From Prunus persica (Eukaryota; Streptophyta; Magnoliopsida; Rosales; Rosaceae): 64,000 nt of DNA. Positions 46,636-57,433 of this stretch are shown here, in pieces. Each line of letters begins with the position of its first letter. Positions within the stretch are counted from its first letter, which is position 1. The DNA is taken from contig NC_034015.1 of assembly GCF_000346465.2 (NCBI RefSeq), positions 2,214,658-2,278,657 on the forward strand, in the 5' to 3' direction. Position numbers and translations under genes: made by a program. Below the pieces are notes generated by a model. That model was not told the DNA's origin and ran no database searches. It saw only the letters and a list, made by a program, of their open reading frames with translations.

Positions 46636-47704
46636 GAGTTTTTATCAAAAATAACCAAAATTTACCCCATACTTTCATAAATGTCAATTTTTATAAAAAC
46701 TTTCAAATATAGCCAAAAATTCAGTTAAATATACTCAAATGCCCTCGAAACAAAAACACACGTAAACCTACAAACTAAAAAAAAAAAAAAAACAATACAC
46801 CACCATCCTCGCCTATCCCAGTTGCCACCACTCTTCTCTCCCTTCTTTCTTTCTTTCAACAATTCACCACCTTGTCAACCTCCACGCCCAAGCCACTTTC
46901 CCCACCTCAAGGCCTCGATTCCCTAGGTCACATCCACCACCCACAACCAACTCCTAGCAACATCTTCCCCAACCCAAGAATTCACTGGCCATTTGCCCCA
47001 TCCCCAACCGCTCCCTCAGGATCTTCCACTTGACAACCGTACCCCATGCCTTTTTTTTTCTAATCAGCAAAGGTACTCCATTTGTCATCAATGTTGTAAA
47101 TCAAGAACTGCTCCAAAAAAATTGAACTTGTTCAAATAAAAACAAAGGGATTGCAATCTAAAGTAGAGTTTTGAAAATAATCCATAGCAAAATTGAAAAT
47201 ATCCGATATTGCTTAAGATGCGGTTTCCTTACCCAATTTCTTTCTGGTTTTTTCTTGATGCTCACTTCTTCAGCTTCATAGAGAACCAAATTCATGTACA
47301 CATCAAAACCAATGATTCGGCCTTCAATCAAGAGCCAAATCTAAATGTGAGCTTTACTTTTGAAGGAACCAGAAAATCAAATTAATGGGTTGGGTCATAA
47401 TCCTTTGAATTTTGGTGCTCGCCATGGCTGTGAAATTCAATGGGTTTTGCCACAGACAAAGGTTCTAGTCGAGGAGACTTTGAAATCAAAGGACCTCAGT
47501 TTGTTTTTCTTTTCTTGTTGGGTGTAGCTTTGCCCTGCGTCACTCACCTACTTTTATCTAATAGGGTTTTCCTTCTTAGGTTCATGTAGTTTTGAGGGTA
47601 TTTGAGTCTATTTAACTGAGTTTTTGGTTATTTTTGAAAGTTTTTATAAAAACTGTTATTTATGAAAGTATGGGGTATATTTTTGTTGTTTTTGATAAAA
47701 ACTA
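46636..47704. mobile_element. Pack-MULE, 1.07 kb
   Basis: Terminal inverted repeats of about 110 bp (GAGTTTTTATCAAAAATAACC at the left; the right end mirrors GTTTTTATCAAAAACAAC) are flanked by a perfect 9 bp duplication TATAATTAA (46627-46635, 47705-47713), as expected for a MULE. There is no transposase. The interior contains a C-rich block (46795-47045) and a captured host gene start, so it is a Pack-MULE. Confidence 0.85.
47216..47520 (-). pseudogene. Captured SmE (snRNP E) gene 5' part
   Basis: On the minus strand from ATG 47425 the sequence encodes MASTKIQRIMTQPINLIF, then WFLQ with a change of frame and a stop, then IEGRIIGFDVYMNLVLYEAE and EVSIKKKPERNW followed by GTAAGG near 47220. 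This matches the Sm fold of small nuclear ribonucleoprotein E, a core component of spliceosomal Sm rings. About 5-6 residues around the first Sm motif (the FEQKDLR region of known SmE proteins) are deleted and the second Sm motif is absent. It keeps the donor site and about 95 bases upstream of the ATG. It is non-functional cargo, but could produce antisense or small RNA against the true SmE gene. Confidence 0.82.
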
Positions 47705-47713
47705 TATAATTAA

Positions 47714-48189
47714 TACCTTATGATCCTGAAATTGAAAGAACCTTTAAGGAAAGACTAAAGAATCAATTTCTCTTTGTGATAAATAGGGTTGGCATAAATT
47801 CGAAAAACAAACGTAACAGACTAACAACTTGCTGATGTAGTGCCGACAAGAAGAAACCGACCGCAAACTAGGCTAGTTTTTAAAGACCGACCGACTGTTG
47901 AGGTTGTCGATGCCGTTTTTAAAACCTGAAACGAGGGTATATCGAACCGATCTACATATACATAATTAATTAATTTAATATATATTTTTAATTATATTTG
48001 CACAAATAATAGCCGTTAGATTAATCTAACGGCTAGGATTTAAGGATTGAGATTAATCTTAGCCGCCACATGAATCTCACTCAACTCATCTCTCTCACTC
48101 TTAGATTAGACTCCTCACTCCCTCATTCGAAGAAAAAACCTACCCATCATCTTTTCCTCTTTTCTTTGTCGTCTCGAGTGAATAATAGC
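47714..48189. other. Spacer with a palindrome
   Basis: TAGCCGTTAGATTAATCTAACGGCTA-type perfect palindrome centred near 48022 and a pyrimidine-rich leader-like stretch (48070-48170). No gene recognised. Confidence 0.4.
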
Positions 48190-51100
48190 GTAATCAACAA
48201 CAACCACCCTAGTACATGTAAATATACAGTTTTTTTAAAGTGACAACCATAGATTCTCCTTTGCTTTTTTTCAGGATGCAATAATTTGACCAATATTATC
48301 TCTACACCTCTGTGAAGCGATGCGTTCGAAGATCAGATTTTCTAAGTAGGAAAGTTTATTGTGGACACTACAAAGAAATGAACCATAACGAGATATTGGG
48401 CTAGTAGGTGTCACAATACGTATCGTTAATAAGGCATGTGAAACAATTGTCTATCACACACAAAAAATTCAAATTTGATGTCGGTTCTATCTACAGAACT
48501 ACTAGAGCTACTATCATAAATTGGACCATGGAACAACCTACCCCTGAAGAGTTAATTTGGTATTTCTTAACCCCACTGCTTAATCAACAACAGCCACCCT
48601 AGTACAGGTACATATGCAGTTTTTTTGGAGTGTCCAACTGGAGATTCTCCATGATTTTTTCAAGATGCAAGAATTCGACCTATTTTATCTCTAAACTGTA
48701 GTAGAGCAATGCGATTGAAGATTAGATCTTCCAAGTATGAGAGTAACTACGCCAATGACATGCATCCCAACGAGATATTGGAGTGGTGAATATCGAAGTA
48801 TGTATAGTGAATTAGGTAGACGAAACAATTTTCTATCAAACACAAAAAATTCAAATTTCATGTTAGGCATATCTACATAACTACTGGAGCAACTGTCATA
48901 TTTGAAATTGGAGCATGGAACAACCTAACCGTGAAGAGTTGATTTTGTATTTCCTACCTCCAATGCACAATAAAGAATAACCAATCTCGTACAGGTGCAC
49001 GTACAATTTTTTTGAAGTGTCCAGCCGAAGATCCTCCATAGTTTTTTTTTTTTTCTTCAGGATATAAAAATTCAACCTATTTTACCTCTGCAACGGAGTA
49101 GAGCGATGCAATGGAATATCAAATCTTCCAAGTATGAGACTTTATTGTAGTAACTACGACAATGACACGAATTGCAATGATGTCGATGTACATATAAGCG
49201 AAACAATTGTTTGTCACACACATAAAATTCAAATCTCATGTATAAGTACGAAGGAAGATGAACATTAACTTTGATAAAAAAGAAGTTTGTGATTAATAGG
49301 AAAACCAAGATTGGGGAGAAGGATGTGGGCATTACAGAGACTTCTGAGAGTGAAGAAGATGACTTATAGAGATAGAAGAAGAGTACTCAAAGGAGTATAT
49401 GGCTGCTGGTGATGATGCAGTGTTGTCAAGAGTTAAGGCGGAATTAAGGGCAAGCAAGGCTAACATACGGCAGCTTCAGACTTCTCTGTAAGATTGTAAT
49501 CAAGCTTTTTTATTCAAAAGTTGAGGGGGAATTGAGGGCGAGCAAGGCGGAATTCAAGAGTTTAACGTCATAGCTTCTTTAGTTGTAGGATGAGATGCAC
49601 AAATTCCTCAAAATTTTGAGGTACATCATAAAAATGGGATAAAAAAAATCTTAGAGAAGTAAGTAGTGATTGGTATTAGAGCTAAGTATGCTCTTCCGTT
49701 CTTGGATGAAGCATATGTAGAAGGATGTGGGCGTTATAGAGACTTCTGAGAGTGAAGAAGTAATTTATGGAGATGGGAAAAGAGTACTCAGCGGAGTATG
49801 TGGCTGCTGGTGATGATGGAGAGTTGTCAAGAGCGGTGGACGTCGATGTACATATAGGCGAAACAATTGTTTATCACACACATAAAATTAAAATCCCATG
49901 TTGAAGTACAAGGGAAGATGAACAAGATTAACTTGATAAAAAATAAGTTTGCAATTACTAGGAAAATAAGATCGAGGAGAAGGATGTGGGCATTACAGAG
50001 ACTTCTGAGAGTGAAGAAGTAACTTATGGAGATGGGGAAAGAGTACTCAGCGGAGTATGTGGCTGCTGGTGATGATGGAGAGTAGTCAAGAGCAGTGGAC
50101 GTCGATGTACATATAGTCGAAACAATTGTTTGTCACACACATAAAATTCAAATTCCATGTCGAAGTACGAGGGAAGATGAACAAGATTAACTTGATAAAA
50201 AAAAGTCTACGATTATTAGAAAAAATAAGATTGGTGAGAAGGATGTAAGCATTACAAAGACTTCTGAGAGTGAAGAAGTAACTTATGAAGATGGAGGAGG
50301 AGTATGTGGCTGCTGGTGATGATAAAGAGTTGTCAAGAGTGGTGGACATCGATATACATATAGAAAAAACAATTGTTTGTCACACACATAAAATTCAAAT
50401 TTCATGTCGAAGTATAAGGGAAGATGAACAAGATTAACGTGATAAAAAAGAATTATACGATTACTAGGAAAAATAAGATTGGGGAGAAGGATGTGGGCGT
50501 TATAGAGACTTCTGAGTGAAAAAGTAACTTATGGAGAGAGGAGTATGTGGCTGCTGGTGATGATGGAGAGTTGTCAAAAATGGTGGATGTCAATGTACAT
50601 ATAGGCAAAATAATTGTTAATCACACACATAAAAATTCAAATCTCATGTCGACGTATGAGGGAAGATGAACAAGATTAACTTGATAAAAAGGAAGTCTGC
50701 GATTGCTATGAAAAATAAGATTGGGGAGAAGGATGTGGGCATTATAGAGACTTCTGAGAGTGAAGAAGTAACTTATGGAGATGGGGGGAAAAGTATTCAG
50801 AAGAGTATGTGACTGTTGCTAATGATGGAGAGTTGTCAAGAGTTAAGGCGTAATTAAGGGCGAGCAAGGCTAACGTATGGCAGCTTCAGACTTCTCTGTA
50901 AGATTGTAAGCAAGTTTTTTTTATTGACTACGAGTAAGTTGATGGAGGTGGAGGCAAGGATTAAGAAGAGGCTCGCACAATTAAACTTGAATTTGAAGAA
51001 GGATTGAGAAGAGGAGGCTTGGAAAATAGGTTTTGGGTATATAATAATGATGCTTAAACCAAAATTTCATTGGTTTTTTGGGTATATAGCATAAGGCTAA

Positions 51101-51770
51101 TGTCATAAGTCTTGTGAAAGGGACAATGTGTGCGGGAGTATTAAAGCTGCACGGAAAGTAAATGAGACAGAATATTTATGAATATATATAATAGCGTTTA
51201 AGAAAAGCTATAGAATGAGAGAGTCTATCGTGGTAACTATGCCAATAACATGAATCCTAACGAGAGATTGAGATCGATGGTGGATGTCAAAGTACGTATG
51301 CTAAATGAGGCACACGAAACAATTTTCTATCACACAAAACAAAAAATTCAAATTTCATGTCGTTCCTATCTACATAACTAATGGAGCAACTATCATATTT
51401 GAAATTGGAGCATGGAACAACCTAACTGTGAAGAGTTGATTTTGTATTTCCTACTTCCAATGCATAATAAATAACAACCAAGCTCGTATAGGTGCGCGTT
51501 CAATTTTTTTGAAGTGTCCAGCTGAAGATCCTCCATAATTTTTTTTCTTCAGGATATAAAAACTCAACCTATTTTACCTTTGCAACTGAGGAGAGCAATG
51601 TGATGGAATATCAAATCTTCCAAGTATGAGAGTCTGTCATGGTAATTATAATAATGATATGAATCGCAATAAGAAATTGGGATGGTGGATGTTAATGTTT
51701 GTATAGGCGAAACAATTGTTTGTCACACACATAAAATTCAAATCTCATGTTGAAATACGAAACCCAAAGT
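48190..51770. repeat. Complex array of ~395 bp and ~235 bp repeats
   Basis: A ~395 bp unit (starting about CCACCCTAGTACAGGTACAT, including GAAACAATTGT and CATGGAACAACCTA) occurs at about 48190, 48588, 48970, 51200 and 51490. Between them a ~235 bp unit (GGGGAGAAGGATGTGGGC, CTTCTGAGAGTGAAGAAG, GTGGCTGCTGGTGATGATGG) occurs at about 49260, 49720, 49970, 50210, 50470 and 50710. Some units hold short coding-like stretches (RVKAELRASKANIRQLQTSL, a coiled coil; MEQPTPEELIWYFL), suggesting decayed exons, but no gene is recognisable. It may be the 5' region of the gag element that follows. Confidence 0.65.
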
Positions 51771-52621
51771 TCTAAGTTATGTAATTATTTTACAGCTTGA
51801 AGTATAGAACTCAAACATGTAGCTTTGAGTGACTAATTACGCATGTGTTCATTTACTTATTTATTTTAGTAATTTGATAACCTTTTTATTATTGAGGCAT
51901 ATTTTAATTTTTCATGACAATTAATTAGTTCTGAAATTTTTTTATTTTATTTTTTTAGACGTATTCAATAATATCAAATCTCACGAAGCTTAAGTTTGTT
52001 GCACTTGACATTTATGGCAAGAACTATTTGACATGGATCCTCGATGCTGAAATTCATTTGAATGCAAAGGATCTTGGAAATACCATGAAGAAGGAAAATG
52101 AAGCATCTCGGCAGGATCGCTTGAAAGCTATGATTTTCCTTCGCCATCACATTCATGAAGGGTTGAGATCTGAATACATTGGGGTGAAGGATTCCACTAT
52201 CCTATGGAAAAATTTGGAAGAAAGGTATGACCATCAAAAGAGTTTAATTCTTTCAAAGGCTCGTTATGATTGGATGCACCCGCGCTTATAGGATTTCAAA
52301 ACAATGAATGAGTATAACTCAGCAATGTTCAAAACTGTCTGACAGGACCCGCCCCTAATTCCTCAAAACCTAAGACGAATCCTGTGGAAATCCCGACATC
52401 ACTCTAATGTCGGGCCCACTCACTAAAACTGTAGCCTCTTTTTTCAAAAAGGAATAAAGGCACAAGACATTCTACCGAAATTCCAGCATAGTCTCCCTTG
52501 TAAATTGAACATTTCTCAAATTTCAACCTGCACAAAGTTCACAATTTAATATCCCAACAAGCAGCACGCACAATATAACAACATGCAATTCACATAGACA
52601 GCCTCCGGCCTTCAAATGATC

Positions 52622-54159
52622 TGATAAGCTCATAATTTCACACATTTGCATGCCTTCTTTCCTTAGTAATTTTGTTAGCTTCTCTTTATTTTAAGTCTCT
52701 TACCTATGTTTGTGTGCTTTGTAGGTTAAGATAGCAAGGGGATGACATTTGATATAATTCATGCATGTTAAGGGCTGAGTGGCACAAGAGGAATATGGGC
52801 TTAAAGACAAAACCAATTTGTGCCACACTCCTTGTCAGTCCAGTTTCGTAGGTCATCTTGCAGGCCTCCTTTCAGTAACTTACACAGGTCGGATGAGGAG
52901 ACATCCTTCATAGACGTTGTTCCAATGGGTGTCTATTATAACATATCCAAATTTCAGCCCAATTGGATAAATCTAGAGCCCTCAACACGTCAAAGACTGA
53001 ACCAAGTTCACTGAAAAGTCATAGTTGGCTGCCATCATATTTAATGTGGCTACATCTCTAGAGCCATGTGCTACACATTAGAGCAGCCACACATGGGAGA
53101 CAAATCAATATGGGCAGCTAGAATTGGCACATGGGCAGCTGGAGTTGGCATATGGGCAGCTAGAATTGGCACATGGGCAGCTGGAGTTGGCATATGGGCA
53201 GCTGGATTTGGCACATGGGCAGCTAGAGCAAGTGGAAACAGCTAAGAGAGGTGTGCTTCACCAGCCAAAGGGGAGCACGAAATTGCACTCTATAAATAGA
53301 GAGTTGCACACTCATTCAAGGGAAGAGAGGGCAGACACACACATTCACTTCATCCATTACTCTCATACACACATTCAGATTCACCACAAAGAGAGAAGGG
53401 ACCTTGGAGCTGTCCTGGGAACTACCTTGCTGCCACCATCTAGTCCTTCTCCTCTCTTCCCTTGAATGAGTGTGCAACTCTCTATTTATAGAGTGCAATT
53501 TCGTGCTCCCCTTTGGCTGGTGAAGCACACCTCTCTTAGCTGTTTCCACTTGCTCTAGCTGCCCATGTGCCAAATCCAGCTGCCCATATGCCAACTCCAG
53601 CTGCCCATGTGCCAATTCTAGCTGCCCATATGCCAACTCCAGCTGCCCATGTGCCAATTCTAGCTGCCCATATTGATTTGTCTCCCATGTGTGGCTGCTC
53701 TAATGTGTAGCACATGGCTCTAGGGATGTAGCCACATTAAATATGATGGCAGCCAACTATGACTTTTCAGTGAACTTGGTTCAGTCTTTGACGTGTTGAG
53801 GGCTCCAGATTTATCCAATTGGGCTGAAATTTGGATATGTTATAATAGACACCCATTGGAACAACGTCTATGAAGGATGTCTCCTCATCCGACCTGTGTA
53901 AGTTACTGAAAGGAGGCCTGCAAGATGACCTACGAAACTGGACTGACAAGGAGTGTGGCACAAATTGGTTTTGTCTTTAAGCCCATATTCCTCTTGTGCC
54001 ACTCAGCCCTTAACATGCATGAATTATATCAAATGTCATCCCCTTGCTATCTTAACCTACAAAGCACACAAACATAGGTAAGAGACTTAAAATAAAGAGA
54101 AGCTAACAAAATTACTAAGGAAAGAAGGCATGCAAATGTGTGAAATTATGAGCTTATCA
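52622..54159. mobile_element. 1.54 kb palindromic LTR-like element
   Basis: Arms 52622-53330 and 53451-54159 are both 709 bp and reverse complements with few differences (I noticed two), around a unique 120 bp spacer. The outer ends are TGATAAGCTC ... GAGCTTATCA, and the 5 bp duplication TGATC (52617-52621, 54160-54164) flanks it. Each arm has a TATA box (TATAAATAG, 53291-53299 on the plus strand) reading inwards and a 21 bp repeat array, as an LTR promoter would. Two proteins of 64 and about 70 residues predicted identically from both arms are consequences of the palindrome, not genes. Confidence 0.85.
53108..53232. repeat. 21 bp tandem repeat in the palindrome arm
   Basis: Six units of ATGGGCAGCTGGAGTTGGCAC-like sequence (HGQLELA in one frame). 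The right arm carries the complement at about 53549-53673. It may be a promoter-proximal repeat. Confidence 0.85.
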
Positions 54160-54602
54160 TGATCCGAAGCAAAACCATCAACAACGCTCTTAAGTCAAAT
54201 AATACTCTAAACAATGCAGGTAATGAATTCAACAATTTTATGAATGCCCACTGTAATCAAGATAACATAACCTCCCATATTGTGATGTTTAACATCCTAA
54301 CACAAACGCAAGTTGTTTAAGGCCTCAGCCCAACTCGTACAACAATCCAAAATGATATTTATACATGTTTGACCCAAACACATTTGCACAACCCTCCCTT
54401 AGCCAAACGAGAGTAGAAACAACTATTCAATTGCACCTTGGTATCAACCAAGTTTCAGGACCAACGACAAGGTCCAAGTTTAACCCACGGCTGCACCTAG
54501 GCTGCCTACGTACCCTTACTGAAGGATCAAGTCACACATAGTTCTTTCTACAAACATGTCTTTCCCAATATAACATAACAATCCTTTATTCATCTCCCTG
54601 AT

Positions 54603-55075
54603 AATCACATAATCTCCCCATACATCGAAAAATCCAACGACACGTATGGGGTCTATCAACACGCCGGAAAACCTACGTCACGTGTGACCTAACCATCACA
54701 TAATCTCCCTATACGCCGAAAAAATCCAACGCCATGTATGGGGTCTGTCAACACGCCGGAAAATCCTACGCCAAGTGTGACCTAACCATCACATAATCTC
54801 CCCATACGCCGAAAAATCCAACGCCACATATGGGGTCTGTCTTAAAGCCAAAAAATCCTACGCCACTTGGGACCTAACAATCACATAATCTCCTCATACA
54901 CCAGAAAATCCAACGCCAAGTATGGGGTCTATCCTCACGCCGAAAAATCCTAAGCCACGTGAGACCTAACTATCACATAATCTCCCGATACGCCGGAAAA
55001 TCCAATGCCACGTATGGGGTCTGTCAGCACGCCCGAAAATCCTATGCCACATGTGACATAATAATCATATATCAT
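54603..55075. repeat. ~93 bp tandem repeat (5 copies)
   Basis: Units start about TCACATAATCTCCCCATACG at 54606, 54696, 54788, 54880 and 54972. Each contains GCCGAAAAATCC, TATGGGGTCTGTC and GTGACCTAAC. The array is imperfect and lies inside the solo LTR. Confidence 0.85.
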
Positions 55076-56181
55076 TTTCCACAATAATTAATAATATTTA
55101 TTTCCGATTTCCCCTAGTTTAAAACAGTAAACTAATATCCTAATCCCACATAATCAACATAAGTCAACTAACGATCAAGACCTGTCACTATGATCATTTT
55201 AACCCTTATGGGAATGTAAAACTATCTCAGAAGACTCACGGTCAACCAAGGGTCAAACTATCCAAACTTGGTCAAACGGGCACACAGGGCCCACGACCTT
55301 CAAATTCCGATCCAAAAGTTCCTATAGGTTCCACAAGGCCTAGGACACAAGTCCTGCAAGTTTGGTCTGGATCGAACGGTCAAATCGCTCACGATCACAC
55401 GATCGGACGGTTACTATAAAACATAAACTTTAAGTAATTAAATCGGAACATTTGGGGCTCCGATTCACGATCCGTGAATTCCTACACGATCCTAGATGTG
55501 CCTAGATTAACATATATTGAATTCAAGACTATCTAACGGTTCAAACCTATCGAACCCGGATAACGCACAATAGGCGAAATTCGATCAACGATCAAACGAT
55601 AATCAAATTGGAATCCGAGCACACCTACGCCCTTGTGACATCAAGGGGATCGCGTCGGGACAAAATGCCCTTTTTCTACAGTACCCGTGGGCCGCCACAC
55701 TCGCCGGCAACGCGTGTGTGTCCAAAGCAATTACGCATCACTGGAAAATCTCAAAATCATGGGCCACCCTCCCAACTATAGGTCCTACTCGACGAGTGGA
55801 GCATTTTATTTAACTACGAGAAGGTCCAATTTGGACAACAACCGGCCGGAATTTCAAATTGCAATTCGGCCAAAACCTAGATTTCAAAATCCGATTCCTA
55901 GGCGAAAAATCGACCCAATCCTATGCAACAGACAGGTAAAGCTAGAAAAATGGGTGAGGAACCATACCTAATCCGCCGTGAATGGGCAGCGATCGGAGCG
56001 GTGCTATGGCAGAAAGTTCCCGAGTGAACCAGTCAAAACTGTGGTTGGAATTCAGGGTTTCCGGTCATGATTTTGGGTGCGGCGTGACCGGGATGTCGAA
56101 CCGCTTCGAACATGACCAGTCTCACGTTTTGTTGTGCCCGGACGACCGTGAATCGAAGAGAGAGAAAGATGGTATCGAGGA

Positions 56182-56192
56182 GAGAGAGAGAG

Positions 56193-56242
<50 letters not shown>

Positions 56243-56262
56243 TATGTGTGCGCGGGGAGAGA

Positions 56263-56320
<58 letters not shown>
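56182..56320. repeat. (GT)n and (GA)n microsatellites
   Basis: Compound tract: GA units, then about 20 GT units with a few TATG interruptions, then a long GA run from about 56258. All ORFs crossing it (Cys/Val, Arg/Glu and Leu/Ser proteins) are artefacts. Confidence 0.95.
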
Positions 56321-56327
<7 letters not shown>

Positions 56328-57433
56328 AAAATCAGATTTATCAAAAACCAACTTTGGAAAATTTTCAATTTTGCCATTGGCGATGTTTTGATCGTATCTT
56401 TTTCGTTACAACTCTGATTCGAGCCCACCATGTGTCTACTAACTCATCTCGTTATGCTCTACGCAACTGTATAGTTGAAATTCCCAAATTCCTTCCCGGT
56501 CAAAAAGTCAAATTCGAACCCAATAAAATATTCTAGGGGCAAAGTGGTCTTTTATATGAATAAATTAATAATTACCAATTTATTTAGGACCGGGTCGTTA
56601 CACTGTCTCTCAACTGAGGTTGTGTGGAGACATGGTTACTGATGAAGATATGTTGGAGAAAACATTTACAACTTTTAAAGCATCCAACATGCTCCTGCAA
56701 TAGCAATACCGATAAAGAGATTTACAAAATATTCCCAACTGATTTCATGTCTCCTTGTTGCTGAACAAAACAAAGAGCTTTTGATGAAAAATCATCATTT
56801 CCCACCCAACAAGCTCAAAACCATTTCCTGAAGCAAATACAAAATGCATCATTATGCAAGCAATCATGGTCGTGGTTGTGGCCATGGTCATTATAATTTT
56901 AAAAACCAAGGTGGTCACAATCAGGCATCAAATAAGAAAAGTGCACCATACCACCAGACGTGGAATAACAATGAAGAAAGACAAGGAAAATGAAAAGGTA
57001 TGCAGATTAATTCTGAAAAGAAAAATGACGAGGCTTGCTGTAGGTGTGGCATGAAAGGACATTGGTCTCGTAACTGTCGTACGGTGAAGCACCTTGTTAA
57101 TCTTTATTAAGCATCAATTAAGGGAAAGGGAAAAGAAAAAGAAACAAACTTCATAGATTTCAGCCACATTTTTTATGATTTCACTGAGCCTATGGATATC
57201 ACCCATTTGGATGTGTCAGATTTCTTTGCGGAACCAAGCGGCACATTTCACCATTCATTTGGTGATGGAAATACTAATGTTGGTGATGAAAATATGAAGG
57301 ATGGTGATGATGATGCCAATGAGGGAAGATTTTAACGAGGCATACTCCATGCAAAATAAGGTCTTGGGCCTTGTGAGGTAGAAGCTTGATTTACTTGGGA
57401 GATAATTCCTCCTTTTCTTACCTATTTGATAAA

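Larger units (their letters stand above)
52340..56602 (+). mobile_element. Solo LTR, 4.26 kb including a nested palindrome
   Basis: Begins TGACAGGACCCGCCCC, ends ACCGGGTCGTTACA (TG...CA), flanked by CTGTC (52335-52339, 56603-56607). Removing it restores the gag codons KTVSQLRL. Without the nested palindrome (and its duplication) it is about 2.7 kb, comparable to the LTR at 1794-4505. It contains a 93 bp tandem array and microsatellites, and no coding sequence. Confidence 0.85.
51957..57335 (+). pseudogene. Copia-type gag ORF remnant, split by an LTR
   Basis: After a TTTTTTTAG splice-acceptor-like site, the frame reads the copia-type gag domain (LTKLKFVALDIYGKNYLTWI, RQDRLKAMIFLRHHIHEGLR, ILWKNLEERYDHQ, YDWMHPRL then TAG, EYNSAMFKT). 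A 4.3 kb LTR sits between KT and VSQLRLCG. It resumes at 56603 (MVTDEDMLEKTFTTFKASNM), with many stops. It ends with a zinc knuckle CCRCGMKGHWSRNC (about 57035-57080) and an acidic tail (PMDITHLDVSDFFAEPSG) closed by TAA at about 57335. There is no protease, integrase or RT after it, so it may derive from a gag-only (TR-GAG-like) element. Confidence 0.72.

Noticed and set aside
53124..53657. Two overlapping opposite-strand ORFs encoding the same repetitive HGQLELA protein
   Set aside because: They follow directly from the palindrome and its 21 bp repeat. No initiation or conservation evidence supports a protein.
55982..56536. Long ORFs with Cys/Val, Arg/Glu, Leu/Ser or Thr/His runs
   Set aside because: They are translations of (GT)n and (GA)n microsatellites in several frames.
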